The notes under the pieces are model-generated. The model was not told where the DNA came from, did not search any database, and saw only the letters and a program-made list of their open reading frames with translations. DNA of 64,000 bases from Ecdyonurus torrentis (lineage: Eukaryota; Arthropoda; Insecta; Ephemeroptera; Heptageniidae): NCBI GenBank assembly GCA_949318235.1, contig OX439130.1:44173804-44237803 (forward strand), written 5' to 3'. Position numbers and translations under genes: made by a program. Positions 1-13,706 of the stretch are shown here, one piece after another. Each line of letters starts with the position of its first letter. Position 1 is the first letter of the stretch.

Positions 1-1480
<1,480 letters not shown>

Positions 1481-1764
1481 AGTCTTCAATGATTTTTTGT
1501 TGTATCATAATTTTTGTTTTTATAACTATACACTTGGTAACAATTAAATAGCATAAAAATACTTTCTTTTTTCTGTACTTGTGTATTTTATTGTTAATTA
1601 TTTTTCTATGTGATAGACATACCAATGTACTGTATTACAAAACCGTATGTACAGTACAGTACACACTACACAGTATACATTAAAAAAAATGAAGTATGCT
1701 ATAGTATAGAGAATATAAAGAATCAATATTTTTGCCTTTTATTGGCTAGTGCTGAATATGATAT

Positions 1765-1769
<5 letters not shown>

Positions 1770-1857
<88 letters not shown>
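1770..1857. repeat. (TA)n tract
   Basis: Perfect repeat, about 44 units. Confidence 0.98.
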
Positions 1858-1860
<3 letters not shown>

Positions 1861-2294
1861 ATAAAATGGATATATGAAATAAAATACATGAGATTTAGGA
1901 AATGCAAAGTAATTTTACTTTAAGTATTAGTTTAAAAATTTACTTGCTAATTATTCCCTTTTTACCATTGATATTTGTCATTCTAGTATATTATAAACTA
2001 TGTCTAAATTTTGATATTTTTAATAATTTTAACAAAAATTATAGATATACGACAATTTATTCTGTAATTACTTAGGCATTTCATTATTCATGATAGTATA
2101 ACTAAAAAGCACGAGGTATTAAATTGTTATGTAATGTAATGAATGAATTTGTATTACCAAATTTTATAGTGAAATTCCTTTCCGTCGGTATAAAATGAAT
2201 ATATCCTGCTTAAGAAGACAGTATAAACTTTTAAAAGCCTATATGTAATAGAAAATCCTCTGATTACGATGTTTTAGTATGAAGTCACTTTTTT

Positions 2295-2513
2295 GTGTCT
2301 ACGATTTATTTGCGTTTGCTCTTGCTACATAAAGCAGGCAATGGAGCGACCGACTTGGAAACACGATATAATTCTAAGCTCAATGACGCACAAGAAAATA
2401 GCCTTGTGACTTGCGAGCGAGGAAAACTAACTAAGTCGTGTGTACACAAACACAATTTAGAACAATCAAGTTTGTACTTTCTCAGCAATTACAGCAACAA
2501 AGATAAAACTTGA
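2295..2513 (+). other. Unassigned open frame, 72 codons
   Basis: A stretch with a more balanced composition than its surroundings (NGATDLETRYNSKLNDAQEN..). The reverse strand is also open for 60 codons. No domain, no clear splice sites and no partner exon. It could be chance or a worn retroelement piece. Confidence 0.18.
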
Positions 2514-2774
2514 GAAAAATATGACATGGTGGTTTGGAAGTAGGTATATAATATAATAACAAAAAATCGATTCAATTACAATATATAATTCGTATATATA
2601 CAATTAATATTCAGCATTTACTCTTTGGCACTGATAGATGCAGGTGGCAAAATCATAAGTCCATTGACTATAAAATTATAAAGAAATTGGATAAATTTAG
2701 GGTTTGTTTATATAGGGTTTTGAGGAGTAGAAAGTTGGCGATTGACTGGTACGGATGAGATGCTAGCGGATATA

Positions 2775-2800
2775 TATGTATATGTATGTGTGTGTGTATA

Positions 2801-2882
<82 letters not shown>
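2775..2882. repeat. (TG)n/(TA)n tract
   Basis: Short TATG/TG part followed by about 39 TA units. Confidence 0.95.
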
Positions 2883-2890
<8 letters not shown>

Positions 2891-3107
2891 TATAGTTCAA
2901 TCAAAATACTTTACACAATTATCACAAGCAATATTATTTTATGAGTAGAGGAGAAAAGTTTTTTATAAGTTACATAACTACTGTTATTGATTTTTTACAG
3001 CATCTTTATCTATGTACGAGTATATTGATGAAATTTGACTTAAAAGTTTGTTTTCTAGTAAGTCTACAAAAAGAAAAAAAATCATAACAGTAATCTAATA
3101 AATGAAT

Positions 3108-3112
<5 letters not shown>

Positions 3113-3161
<49 letters not shown>
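3113..3161. repeat. (TA)n tract
   Basis: About 24 units. Confidence 0.97.
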
Positions 3162-3165
<4 letters not shown>

Positions 3166-3320
3166 CTATTTTTATATAATTCTACAGCATAGTAATGTAA
3201 AAAACTTATCTTCAATAAAATAAAATGAGTTTTGGTCGATTTTTTTTACCTCATGTTTTTTTGGTCAAAATCAATACAAAAATATAAAACTTATATTATT
3301 TCCGCTTTTTTATTTTTTTT

Positions 3321-3323
<3 letters not shown>

Positions 3324-3398
<75 letters not shown>
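3324..3398. repeat. (TA)n tract
   Basis: About 37 units. Confidence 0.97.
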
Positions 3399-3400
<2 letters not shown>

Positions 3401-3420
3401 GAAGAGGAAACAGTATATAA

Positions 3421-5232
3421 AAAAAATATCAAAAAGTGCGGTTAAAATTGAAGACATTTTTTTCTTCTTCTTTATTTTCCGGTTTTCTATGAGTCAGAGG
3501 GATAGCTGATCCCCTTTCTGCCCTCCTCTCTTGTTTACCCTCAAGCTCTTGATTGCTTCTCAAGTTTTGTCTGAAGTGGGTACTTTGTTCTTTCTTTATT
3601 TTTACATGACAAAGTGATGAGGTGACGTGACGCGCTAGCTTCTCACTTCATCCCTCGGCAAAATTTCTCCCCACTTAATCCAGGTGACGACAGTGTCACT
3701 TATAAAATAATTTCAATCCCCTTTTTTATTGTTAAGTTCTTTGAATGTAGACATTATAAATCGTAGTAATAATACTTAATATCTCAAGTTAATTGATATG
3801 TTTTGAAAGAATAGTTGACAATGTCAAATATATATTTTTACATGCCAATAATTAACTCGCGGGAACTTTTTTTTTTTCGGACAAAATACAGGTTTCATAA
3901 TCATTAAAATGATTATAACCATTTTAGCATTTAGCATTTTAAGCGTTTAAAATAGAAGTGTATCAAACAAATAAAAAAAATGTTCATTAAAAATATTCTT
4001 CACCCATTTGGTATATAGGGCTAAAAGTGACAATCTTTATTTTTTTATATATAAAATAATTAAAACTTTAAAAAGTAGAAATATTTATATTGTAAACGCT
4101 GTTTCATACAAAAAAGCTATATTAAAAGTATATATAAATCGTTACTATTTTATTGCTATAAAATAAATGTATAGATACATTATTATTACTATCTAAAAAT
4201 TGACTAAATAAACCATCAATTTTGAAGAAAAAAAAAACTGTAAACTGTAAACTTTTAGTTGTCTACTCAAGTCTTAATTGAACCACATTGCTATAAGAGT
4301 TTGGTTGGGGGGATAAAAAAAAAGCACGAAAGAAAGTATAAGATGAGATAAAGCTGTGACGTTAGAAAGGAGGTGTAAATGACTTCGGTCTTGTTATTGT
4401 CTGACTTAGAGAAGCTTAATTAACTTCAGGATTGGATCTGCTTTGCTCATTTCAACAGCACAAATCCGGATTAAACAACAAAATTCAACACGCTTTTATC
4501 ATCTTAAAAAAAAAAAAAAAAAAAACTTTCCTTGCAGCGTTCTTTTTTACTTTTCACACAACCAAAAAAAAAAAATATATATAAATATTATATATAATAT
4601 AAAAGGTTTTTCTTTTCCCTGCCATAAAAACTGCCATACTGTGAGAGTTTCTTCTTTATACTATTTAAACTTTATAAATTGTATCGTTTTTGAATGTGAG
4701 AAAGAGAGTAACGAATTTTTTTCTGTCTGAACTTCAATATTTTTTTTGGGTATTATATTGCTTTGCGTGGAGGGTATTTCACATCAAAGCAAGGAAAAAA
4801 GTGGCACTTGAACTTATTTCCCAGGTGTCATGTTTGATTCGCTGAGGTCTCTAAAGATTAAATGTTACCTTATTTTCCCTAGAATTTAAATGATATTTGT
4901 ATATTATTTTCATAAGGAATTGATATCCAATAGTAATTGATGTACGTCATGTATTATTGTCAAACAAACAACTTTATTTAAACATAAAAATAATAGAAGT
5001 TTTATAATATTTTATTGACAAATGAAAAATGTCATTCTGTCTTCCTTACACCAGTTTATATAAATTATATAAAAAAATAAAGAAATACAATCAAAACTCG
5101 TATAAGTAAAATATTTTTTATCGTGAAATTATAATAATAATAAAAAAGTAAGTAGAAACTACATACAATTAGGTAACACAGTATTTGATAATGTACTTTA
5201 TGAACATGTCTGAATGATTTGTGATTACTCCT
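3421..5232. other. Non-coding stretch with a GC-richer patch
   Basis: AT-rich throughout except 3480-3710, where composition is nearly balanced but all frames are interrupted. A poly(A) run lies at 4506-4525. Confidence 0.55.
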
Positions 5233-5431
5233 GATGCTTCCGCGCCAAAAAGAAGCATCTACACTTTCCAGATTTGCGACGAGTGAAGCATCTACACTTT
5301 CCACCGCAGCATGGCGAGTGGACTAGCGGCCATTCACTTAACATTGCAGATGCTTCACGGTGGAAAGTGCAGATGCTCCACTCGCCGTAAATCTGGAAAG
5401 TGTAGATGCTTCTTTTTGGCGCGGAGGCATC
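5233..5431. mobile_element. Short fold-back element with internal iterations
   Basis: Outer arms GATGC(T/C)TCCGCGCCAAAAAG and complement. Inside, a roughly 20-bp motif containing GCATCTACACTTTCCA recurs on both strands four times. Open frames here are by-products of the repeats. Confidence 0.75.
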
Positions 5432-5484
5432 GTGACCTGTTTCTTTCTGTCGTTTTTCTTTTCTTTTCTTTCTTTTCTTTCTTT

Positions 5485-5492
5485 CTTTCTTT

Positions 5493-5523
<31 letters not shown>

Positions 5524-7347
5524 GTTCATTATATTGTCATTTAGGATTTTATTCAGTTTAAAATGCAAATATTTAAAATTTTAGTTACAGTCAATGGCAT
5601 ATACAAAATTGTATACATCATCTTTGTAATAAAAATACCATACAGAATAAAGTTACACATTAAGTGAAATAAGGTTTGGATTTTAAATTAAGTTGTTCAA
5701 CGTACCGCAAGAAAATAAAAAAACTTGCACAACTATATTATGCAACACTAAAATTGCAAGTTATTCATTTTATTTCGGTACATATCTTCATAAACAAAAA
5801 AAAAACAAAAAAAAAATATATATATAAGCGTAATAATTATACAAACTTAATTTTAGAACAAATTATCTATAACAATATAATGTATAACATATTACATAAT
5901 GAATCAATTAAATGGAAAAAACAATAACAATATTAAATAATAGTAATATTAGTACATAATTATTTAATTAATTGTTTACGTAATTAAAAAAATCGTGATA
6001 CCTATTATAATGTTATATAGTTATATTTTGCTATACAGGCTATACATATACACTATGAGTTACGTTTTTTTTTTTTTTTTTTTTTTTTTACATGTTTAAT
6101 AATTTTATCGATCTTTATTTTTAACTGAATATTATATTATACTATACTATTATACATAATGAAATATATGTGGCTTCTATTCGCATAAGATCGTGACACT
6201 TTTAATACTCACGCAAAGTACTCATCATAATAATATATATATACGCACGGCATAAAGTGACATCTCATACTCCCGCCCACCCCCCACCCCCTCACAGTCT
6301 AACGCAATGTGAATTTCATTCATCTAAACCCCCCCGAGATAAGATACGCCAGAAGCAGATGACAGCTAGAGACGAGAATAATTTCTGTCATGTGCCGTCT
6401 GCAAATTGAACCAAAATTAATATTAAACGTGAAATAAAATTGCACGTCATGTATTTTGTTGCTCCGTCATAACGAAAGTATTAAATTGATAGTTTTTAAT
6501 ATTTTGTTGCTTATTCTCTTTCATTACTTACATTTCATTACATGGTATTCAATACATTAAAAAACAAAATCACTTTTTTTTCATTCCTCAAATAACGAGG
6601 AAATTTTCTATTAATTTTGCAAGAAAAAAATTCATTATTTTTTTGTATAAAGGGTAAATTATATTTTTAAACAAAATCTATGAATTGTATCACGTTTTTC
6701 AAACTTAACTTCCAAGTATAAAAACTTTAATAACTATTACATTTTTTTTTACCAATTGTATTGTTGGCAAGTTACTACAGCTTTTGTACCGTCCACTTCT
6801 TATCGTACTAAAACAATCAACAAAGTAAAACTTCAATAATATTTTTTACAACCCAAGAAAACATAAAATCTACTTAAAAATTCAGTAATATTTTTATACT
6901 TATTATTGATAGAATTAAATTTAAATTAATTGATTAGTTCTATAAATTTTTGTTATTTTTTAATAAAAGAATGTCTATACATCATTCATTTCGGCATTAT
7001 TTAAAAAAAAAAAGATCCAGGTTATGCTCTTAATATTTAGTTTTAAATTGTATAATATAACTATTAAATAAAACATCGTGTTTATTTTATAAAAATACAT
7101 ATTAATGAAAACATACAAGAGAATGTATTGGTTAGTTTAATTTGTAATTAATTTTTAAATTTTTGTACTGTATGTTAAATAAAATAAAACATACTTCATT
7201 GATGCAAATAATACAAGGAGATGAAAAGAGGATATGGAGAGAAAATTAAACGTCTTTCTCTCATTAATTGAACTGTCATCATATAAGCGAGCAAACGACG
7301 TCTTACAATTTAGGTTTTAGTGCGGAAGACAAATGCAAAAGCACAAT
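5485..7347. other. Non-coding AT-rich stretch
   Basis: Poly(T) at 5485-5523 and 6065-6089. A C-rich patch at 6265-6340 (CCCACCCCCCACCCC) is unusual for this DNA. No gene seen. Confidence 0.55.
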
Positions 7348-7426
7348 TCTCTCTCTCTCTCTCTCTCTCTCCAAAGTCCAGGAGTGAGAACTCCAGGGAC
7401 AGGAAATTGCATTCGTCGTGAGAAGT

Positions 7427-7455
<29 letters not shown>
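7348..7455 (+). repeat. (CT)n and (GA)n pair
   Basis: A CT run (7348-7371) and a GA run (7430-7455), about 60 bases apart; they could pair as a hairpin. Confidence 0.9.
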
Positions 7456-7458
<3 letters not shown>

Positions 7459-7619
7459 AACAGAGTTCTGTTAGCAAGCGTCTTTTACGAAGTGATAGAT
7501 GGCGATAGGTAGGTGGTCCAGTCTCAATGGTACATCCATATGGAGCACCTTTTTTTTTCTCCCCCTGTTTCTAACTTTCACTCAAATATCCTCAGTCACC
7601 AGAGAGGGATGGATAGAAA

Positions 7620-7623
<4 letters not shown>

Positions 7624-7704
<81 letters not shown>

Positions 7705-7725
7705 AGAAGAAGAAGAAGAAGAAAA
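7624..7725 (+). repeat. (GA)n followed by (GAA)n
   Basis: About 38 GA units pass into seven GAA units. Arg/Glu frames here are artefacts. Confidence 0.97.
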
Positions 7726-7943
7726 AACGCATGCTTACCCTACAAACCCACTCGTTTTAACCGTCAGTTTTACGCATCAAAATGACCCATGGGACTTTAT
7801 CGTGATCCCTCTAGATATACGTATTGATTTATAAGAGATAAAATAGTATAAGAACTTAGAAATAAATTTTTTGATAGGATTTTTATATCGCTATTACACA
7901 TATTATTATTGGAATGAATCAAATTTATTACTCACCTCTCTTT

Positions 7944-7948
<5 letters not shown>

Positions 7949-8031
<83 letters not shown>
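7949..8031 (+). repeat. (CT)n tract
   Basis: About 41 units, 220 bases from the neighbouring (GA)n tract and of opposite strand sense. Confidence 0.97.
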
Positions 8032-8034
<3 letters not shown>

Positions 8035-8259
8035 AATTAAGACTATTTAACAATTCTCATATTGAGAATTTATTAATTCAATATTTACATTCAATAAAAT
8101 TTTGCTGACTTCGAGATTTTTACATTAATATATTATCTATTAATTACTTTGCATAGTAAAAAAAAAAGGTGTTTAAACTTTATTCAAGTAAAAAGATATG
8201 TAAAAAAGTTTAGCAAAAAAAAAAAGTTAAAAAAAAAATAAAGATTATTGCAACAGCGC

Positions 8260-8267
<8 letters not shown>

Positions 8268-8326
<59 letters not shown>
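8268..8326 (+). repeat. (GA)n tract
   Basis: About 29 units. Confidence 0.97.
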
Positions 8327-8328
<2 letters not shown>

Positions 8329-8612
8329 GTATATTGATACAAAATAATGCTATAAAAAATTACTGTACTGTACTGCATTTAATTTTTACTCTTTATCATC
8401 ATATTATACAATACAAAAAAAAATTGCAGGATTTTATATATTTTGTACGAACATTCATTATTTACTAACTTTTAAAGGCAAACTTTTATATTTCATTATA
8501 ACGGTCACTGTGATCTTTATATAATATTTATATTATAGAGAGTAAATCTACACTCAGAAAATAAATATTTACTTTCAACACTCAAATGCATCTTTACTAT
8601 GCATTTATTTAA

Positions 8613-8903
8613 ACTGGCAGAGGCTTTGGTGCCGATTCAAGCATGATGAGTGCCAGTGGTATGTAGGTACTACCTCTAATCATTAGTATATCATGCTTTG
8701 AATCCATTTCACTAGTAATAATAATAATAAGTAACTTTATTAAGGCGTTGTGAGGGCTTAACAGCCCTATTTTACAAAACCTTGACCACAACATTACATG
8801 AGATAATTACAAAAGCAAAAAAACAGGTAAGAATAAGATTTAATTTATACATTTGATACCTATAAATCAAAAAAAATTTATAACAAACATTTCTTTAAAA
8901 CGT

Positions 8904-8937
<34 letters not shown>

Positions 8938-9258
8938 TAAGTTAGAAGATAATTATTTTACATAAATATTTGTAAGTCAGATATAAAAATAAATATCTGA
9001 CAATAAAAAATAAAACTAGGAAAAAAAAATAAAAATAAAATAATAAAATAACAATAAGAGAAAACAAAAAGAAAATACTAGATGTTATACACATTACCGG
9101 CCGCATATCCAGATGGAAAAGGAGCACCCCCTATGAACAGCACGGACGTCAAACAAGCATCCTCCCCGGCCGCCACGAGTGGTGGACATCGTGCATTACA
9201 CAGCCCACCCACCACCCTAGTAGTCATTACCCATGCACTGGTAGAGAATAATAATTAA
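8613..9258. other. Possible degraded retroelement region
   Basis: Two patches of higher GC (8613-8830 and 9082-9250) separated by AT-rich DNA and a poly(T) run. The first is open on both strands for more than 30 codons. The second holds a 58-codon plus-strand frame (ATG 9082, stop 9256-9258) rich in Ala/Pro/Ser/Thr, and then an A-rich stretch. Nothing is recognised, and a retroposon origin is inference from composition and the A tails. Confidence 0.3.
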
Positions 9259-9328
9259 AAAAAAAAGTTTAATCTTTTGTAATAAATTTTTGGATAATTT
9301 TATAGATAATATATTATATTTTTATATA

Positions 9329-9635
9329 GGGTGGTTTCATTCATGTTAAAGTTGACGTCATAAGTCATAAGTGAGTAATAAATAACATTGGCCGGTATAG
9401 GAAAATGGCACATTTTGCCAGTTTAAAAATATTTCGCAATTTTTTTGAGAGCATTGATGTTGTTAACAGGTTGAATTAGTACCTCAAGTATGCAAGAAAA
9501 ATAATAGTGACCAAAAAATAGCGTGTTTACCAAAGAAAATAGCCAAAAACTACGTTTGTCCTATGCTGAGCAATGTTATTCATTGTTCAAGAGAGCATCG
9601 AAAAGCACTTATAATGACGTCATGCGTACACACCC
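9329..9635. mobile_element. Miniature element, family A copy 1
   Basis: Ends GGGTG...CACCC with TATA on both sides. It contains TGACGTCA near both ends. Sequence, including a segment reading TTTGTCCTATG, is shared in inverted orientation with 14373-14610. No coding capacity. Confidence 0.7.
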
Positions 9636-9671
9636 TATAGAGAAAATAAAACGAAATAAATGAAATGTTTA

Positions 9672-10718
9672 TTAAAGGGATCCTGGCCTCAAAATACGTT
9701 TTTTGGCATTTTTTCGTTAACATGAGTGTTATAATACATGTAAAATTCATTTTCATCAAAGTTCGCTGCAAATTGGGGATATTTAGGGACGAAGTAAAAA
9801 AAAGCTGGTAAAGGTGACGTCACCTTTACTACAGGCAAAGGTTTGGCAAACCTGCACAGTATAAAAATTTAACAATAGTGATTTGAGTTGTGGAAGGGGT
9901 TGTAAGACGTGACGTCACAACTCATAGAATTTTTACACAGAACTGCATAAGGGTTATTTTTCAGTGTCATGTAGAGGAAAAATGAGCCTTATACAGAAAA
10001 TTGAATATATAGTTTTGTTTTGCTTGGCACGCGCCTGCATATATACCTGACAAAACGACCCCAATTATCTTATGCGTCAATGATTTTGATAGTTTGCGAA
10101 GAAACAGTCACAGTGAATCAAATTTATTTTAGATTTAAGTTTTAATAAAAATCATGCATATTTATTTTTTGATCGAATTCTAGCAAGATTTTGAACTGCA
10201 GTGATTTAAAAGTAATGAGTATTACGTAATGTTTTTTATTTGAATATATTGCTTTAAAATGAAGCTAGAACTTCGATCAAAAAAGAAATATGCATGATTT
10301 TTAATAAAACTAACATCTAAAATTAATTTGATTCTCTGTGACTGTTTCTTCGCAAACTATCAAAATCATTGACGCGTTATAATTGGGGTCGTTTTTTTCA
10401 GGTATCAGGTATTCCCTTCTATTGAAAAACTGCTCTTTGTTCGCTTATTTTTTTACTGCACCTCCTCTCTCTCAACTCCTTTCCCTCAATTCATAGTTTA
10501 CTTTCCCTCTCATCGTTTACTAATATTTCTTTCACTGAAGAAGCAACATTGTTGCCATTTAAAAAATAGAATTAGGCTAATTTATTTAAAAAAAAAATTA
10601 AAAATTGGGCAAATAATTTTTTTTAGTCACAAATGTATTTTATAATGCATTAAGACCACATTACACTCGCATTTCTTTAGTTTTGGGAGGACTGGTAACC
10701 ATGCCAGGATCCCTTTAA
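9672..10718. mobile_element. TTAA-bounded non-autonomous element (1.05 kb)
   Basis: The two ends are reverse complements (TTAAAGGGATCCTGGC at the left, its complement at the right), and TTAA occurs at both borders, the target site used by piggyBac-type transposons. It carries two TGACGTCA copies (9815, 9910). No transposase frame is present. A further palindrome sits at 10045-10403. Confidence 0.7.
10045..10403. mobile_element. Fold-back element nested in the 1.05-kb TTAA element
   Basis: Arms of about 140-150 bp, near-perfect reverse complements (ACCTGA..AACGACCCCAATTAT at the left end), around a loop of about 60 bp. The structure is independent of the outer terminal repeats, so it is probably a later insertion. 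Confidence 0.7.
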
Positions 10719-10966
10719 AGACCAGTTTGAAACTACTAGCCTCTACTACTTTCTTTTCTCAGTGTATAAATAAAAATATTTTTTTCCCGTTTGCAGACAA
10801 CATCAAATTACCATAGTTTACAACAGGAACCTTACATCTTGTCTGTACTTGTTTGTACACAGCATATTGCCTTCATTATATACTTGGATATTTCAATGAG
10901 AAACACTTATGTAAATTGTATTGCATAATGCAGCACTTTTTTTTAACATTAATTTATGTTGCAACA

Positions 10967-11267
10967 TTTTTTCTTGTTAGTTGAAAGACTCATACGATAC
11001 AACATAATACATCATTATAATAAAAACAGCATATAATATGTAATACAAAATTAATATTATTGGTGGATATGTGTTGTATTACCAATCAGAACAAAAAAAG
11101 ACAGGTGACTAACAATTTTCGATTCTTTTGCATTTTTAGGTGGTCCTGATATTAATTTATGAGATAACTATGTTATCTAAAGCCAGTGAACTATTTATTT
11201 ATTTCAATTAATGAAAAGTAATAGGAAAAAATGATACCAAAGAACAAAATAATATCTGAATGCTCAA
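10967..11267 (+). repeat. Dispersed repeat, copy 1 (also 15943-16249)
   Basis: About 300 bp highly similar to 15943-16249. Both copies are followed by the same TTAAAGG end of a miniature element, complete here and cut to about 40 bp in the other. No open frame spans it. It may be host DNA duplicated together with the inserted element, or part of a larger unrecognised transposon. Confidence 0.75.
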
Positions 11268-11599
11268 TTAAAGGAATAAACCAGAGAAAAACATATCACA
11301 AAACACTTGATGGGACTAACATAAATAACTTTATTTTGTCTTAAAACCTAACTGTAGCGCCGTACTAGTGATTAGAAATTTCGATTTATGCAACCCGCAC
11401 AACAATTTCATACTAATTTTGCATGTTTCTGACGTCATAAACATGAATAGTCACGGAAATTGCGTACTTTACAGTATTTTCACGCTCTCTCGTGGGGCTA
11501 CATTTACATTCTGGTTAAAATTGCCAACAGTTTTGAAGATCCCGTTTCGTGTTTATTCATTAAAAAGCACATGGTGTTTTATGTAGTCTATGGCTTTAA
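11268..11599 (-). mobile_element. TTAA-bounded miniature element, family B copy 1
   Basis: TTAAAGG at the left and CTTTAA at the right border. The interior contains TGACGTCA at 11430 and matches 19676-20010 and about 18393-18712 in reverse orientation. No frame of note. Confidence 0.75.
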
Positions 11600-12362
11600 G
11601 GTATTATCTGTAAAACATTTCTAGTTTAAGGCACTCAGAGATTAGTAGCTATAAATATATATTTTTTTTATTCAAAGTAAAAAAAATATTAGATTCCAAT
11701 TAAAAAATAAGAAATAAATTTTTATTTTTGTATGTTGTAAAATCGCAAAGTTACTTACGAGTTATGAATATGTCTTTTATTCTTGCACCAATTTATATAG
11801 TGACTAATTTTAAACACTTTGTCTATATTGAAAATATAAATATATAAATAAAACTATTTTATTAAAAATATGTAATTAAATTTAGGACGTAAAAAGTATA
11901 ATTTATTTGTCTTATAAAATTGTCTGACATATTTCACCATTTTTATCATGACAAATATTACATTTATTTTATACTACAAGCAGAAGAAAAAAACTTGTTA
12001 AATATATGAAAGAAGAAAATTTCATTTTTCAGTGTCTGCACATATTTTTATTTTATTTACAAAAAGCTGTTAAGAATCCTCTGGCCGTGAAATTGCAATG
12101 TTTTTTTTTTGTTTTTTTTTTTTGCTAGCCAACCATATAAAATCCCAACTATATGTCACTTACCTTTGGTCACAAGAAAAAAAAACTAGAGATTATTGTT
12201 GTATTATTTGTTTATTTTTATTTAAAAGTCCAGTTGATATGAGAGTTTTGTGAGTAATTTCTAGTCTCCGTGATGATTCCGGGATAACCATGGCTGGTAC
12301 GGTGTTGTATACAATATACAAACACAAACCTGGATTTTCGTCCAACGTAGAGCGCAAAACGT

Positions 12363-12810
12363 CGTGAAGACAAAAAGAAGTTAAGAATGGGCAGAATGAT
12401 AAGAGGGTCTTTAACTGGGTCCAGACGTGACGCTCTGTGAACTGCTTATCACTCTCTTGTTTGCCCTGTCTTGTTGTATGCCATACCTGCGTGGCATCCA
12501 ATGACAGCTCGAAAGTTAAATAAATTTGAGCGCGTTCATAATAGAGCTGCACGTTTGATACTTGGTAGGGATGAAAATAACTATAATAATGGTGCAAAAT
12601 TTTAGGCACGAGAGTTAGGTAAGAAATACAATGTGCAAAATATCTAGCATTAGCAATTACCTGTTCAGGCAGGACGTTGTTTACTTGCATAAATGTATGC
12701 TGGGTATTGTTGATTTGCCTGTCTTGTCTGTTAATAGAGTCTCTAATGGACCTAAATGTGATAGATTGCGTAGCAGTGTTTCTACTGAATTTATTATGCC
12801 TAGAATCAAC
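12363..12810 (+). pseudogene. Non-LTR retrotransposon reverse transcriptase C-terminal remnant
   Basis: In one plus frame, interrupted by in-frame stops, the region reads AYHSLVCPVLLYAIPAWHP followed by KLNKFERVHNRAARLILGR. This is the familiar pattern after the RT domain of LINE polyproteins (Y..LV.P.L.YA...W.P, E.V..RAAR.I). It shifts frame near 12.62 kb, where a second frame reads RQDVVYLHKCMLGIVDLPV. The copy is 5'-truncated, broken and runs directly into the pentanucleotide repeat at 12811. Clade (CR1/Jockey-like) is a guess. Confidence 0.75.
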
Positions 12811-13203
12811 GTATAGTATAGTATAGTATAGTATAGTATAGTTTAGTATAGTATAGTATAGTATAGTATAGTATAGTATAGTATAGTATAGTATAGTATA
12901 GTATAGTATAGTATAGTATAGTATAGTATAGTATAGTATAGTATAGTATAGTATAGTATAGTATAGTATAGTATAGTATAGTATAGTATAGTATAGTATA
13001 GTATAGTATAGTATAGTATAGTATAGTATAGTATAGTATAGTATAGTATAGTATAGTATAGTATAGTATAGTATAGTATAGTATAGTATAGTATAGTATA
13101 GTATAGTATAATATAATATAATATAATATAATATAATATAATATAATATAATATAATATAATATAATATAATATAATATAATATAATATAATATAATATA
13201 ATA
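12811..13203 (+). repeat. (TATAG)n then (TATAA)n pentanucleotide tract
   Basis: About 59 TATAG units (one TTTAG variant near 12841) switch at about 13107 to about 19 pure TATAA units. It directly follows the LINE remnant. The long Tyr/Ile/Leu frames across it are artefacts. Confidence 0.97.
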
Positions 13204-13620
13204 CAATTTTTCATTTCAAAATTATTATTATTTTTTTAATATATTCTCAGACTTCTTTCAACACATTTACTTTTATTTAATTAAGAAAGAAAGGTTTTTG
13301 TTTTGTTGTGAATGTTATTCTGGCTCAAAAGAGAGAAATATTATGTTTAAACGCTGCAAGGCATAACTCTCAAGCACATATATTTTATATTGTACGTTCA
13401 AAATATTACGTTTATTATGATGATGACCCCGCCAGGAGCAATGAACCCAAAGTGATGAAAACATAAAAGAGTGAAAATGAAAAGTGAGTTTCAACTACTC
13501 ATATAATACACTGAAAATCTTCTTCTTCTTCTTTTTTTTTAACCGAATTGTCTCAAACAAACATTATTATTTATAATAAAGGAGCAACCCTTTTTAAACG
13601 TTTTTTTAGCTTTCCCTGTA

Positions 13621-13622
<2 letters not shown>

Positions 13623-13699
<77 letters not shown>
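13623..13699 (+). repeat. (CT)n tract
   Basis: About 38 units. Confidence 0.97.
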
Positions 13700-13706
<7 letters not shown>

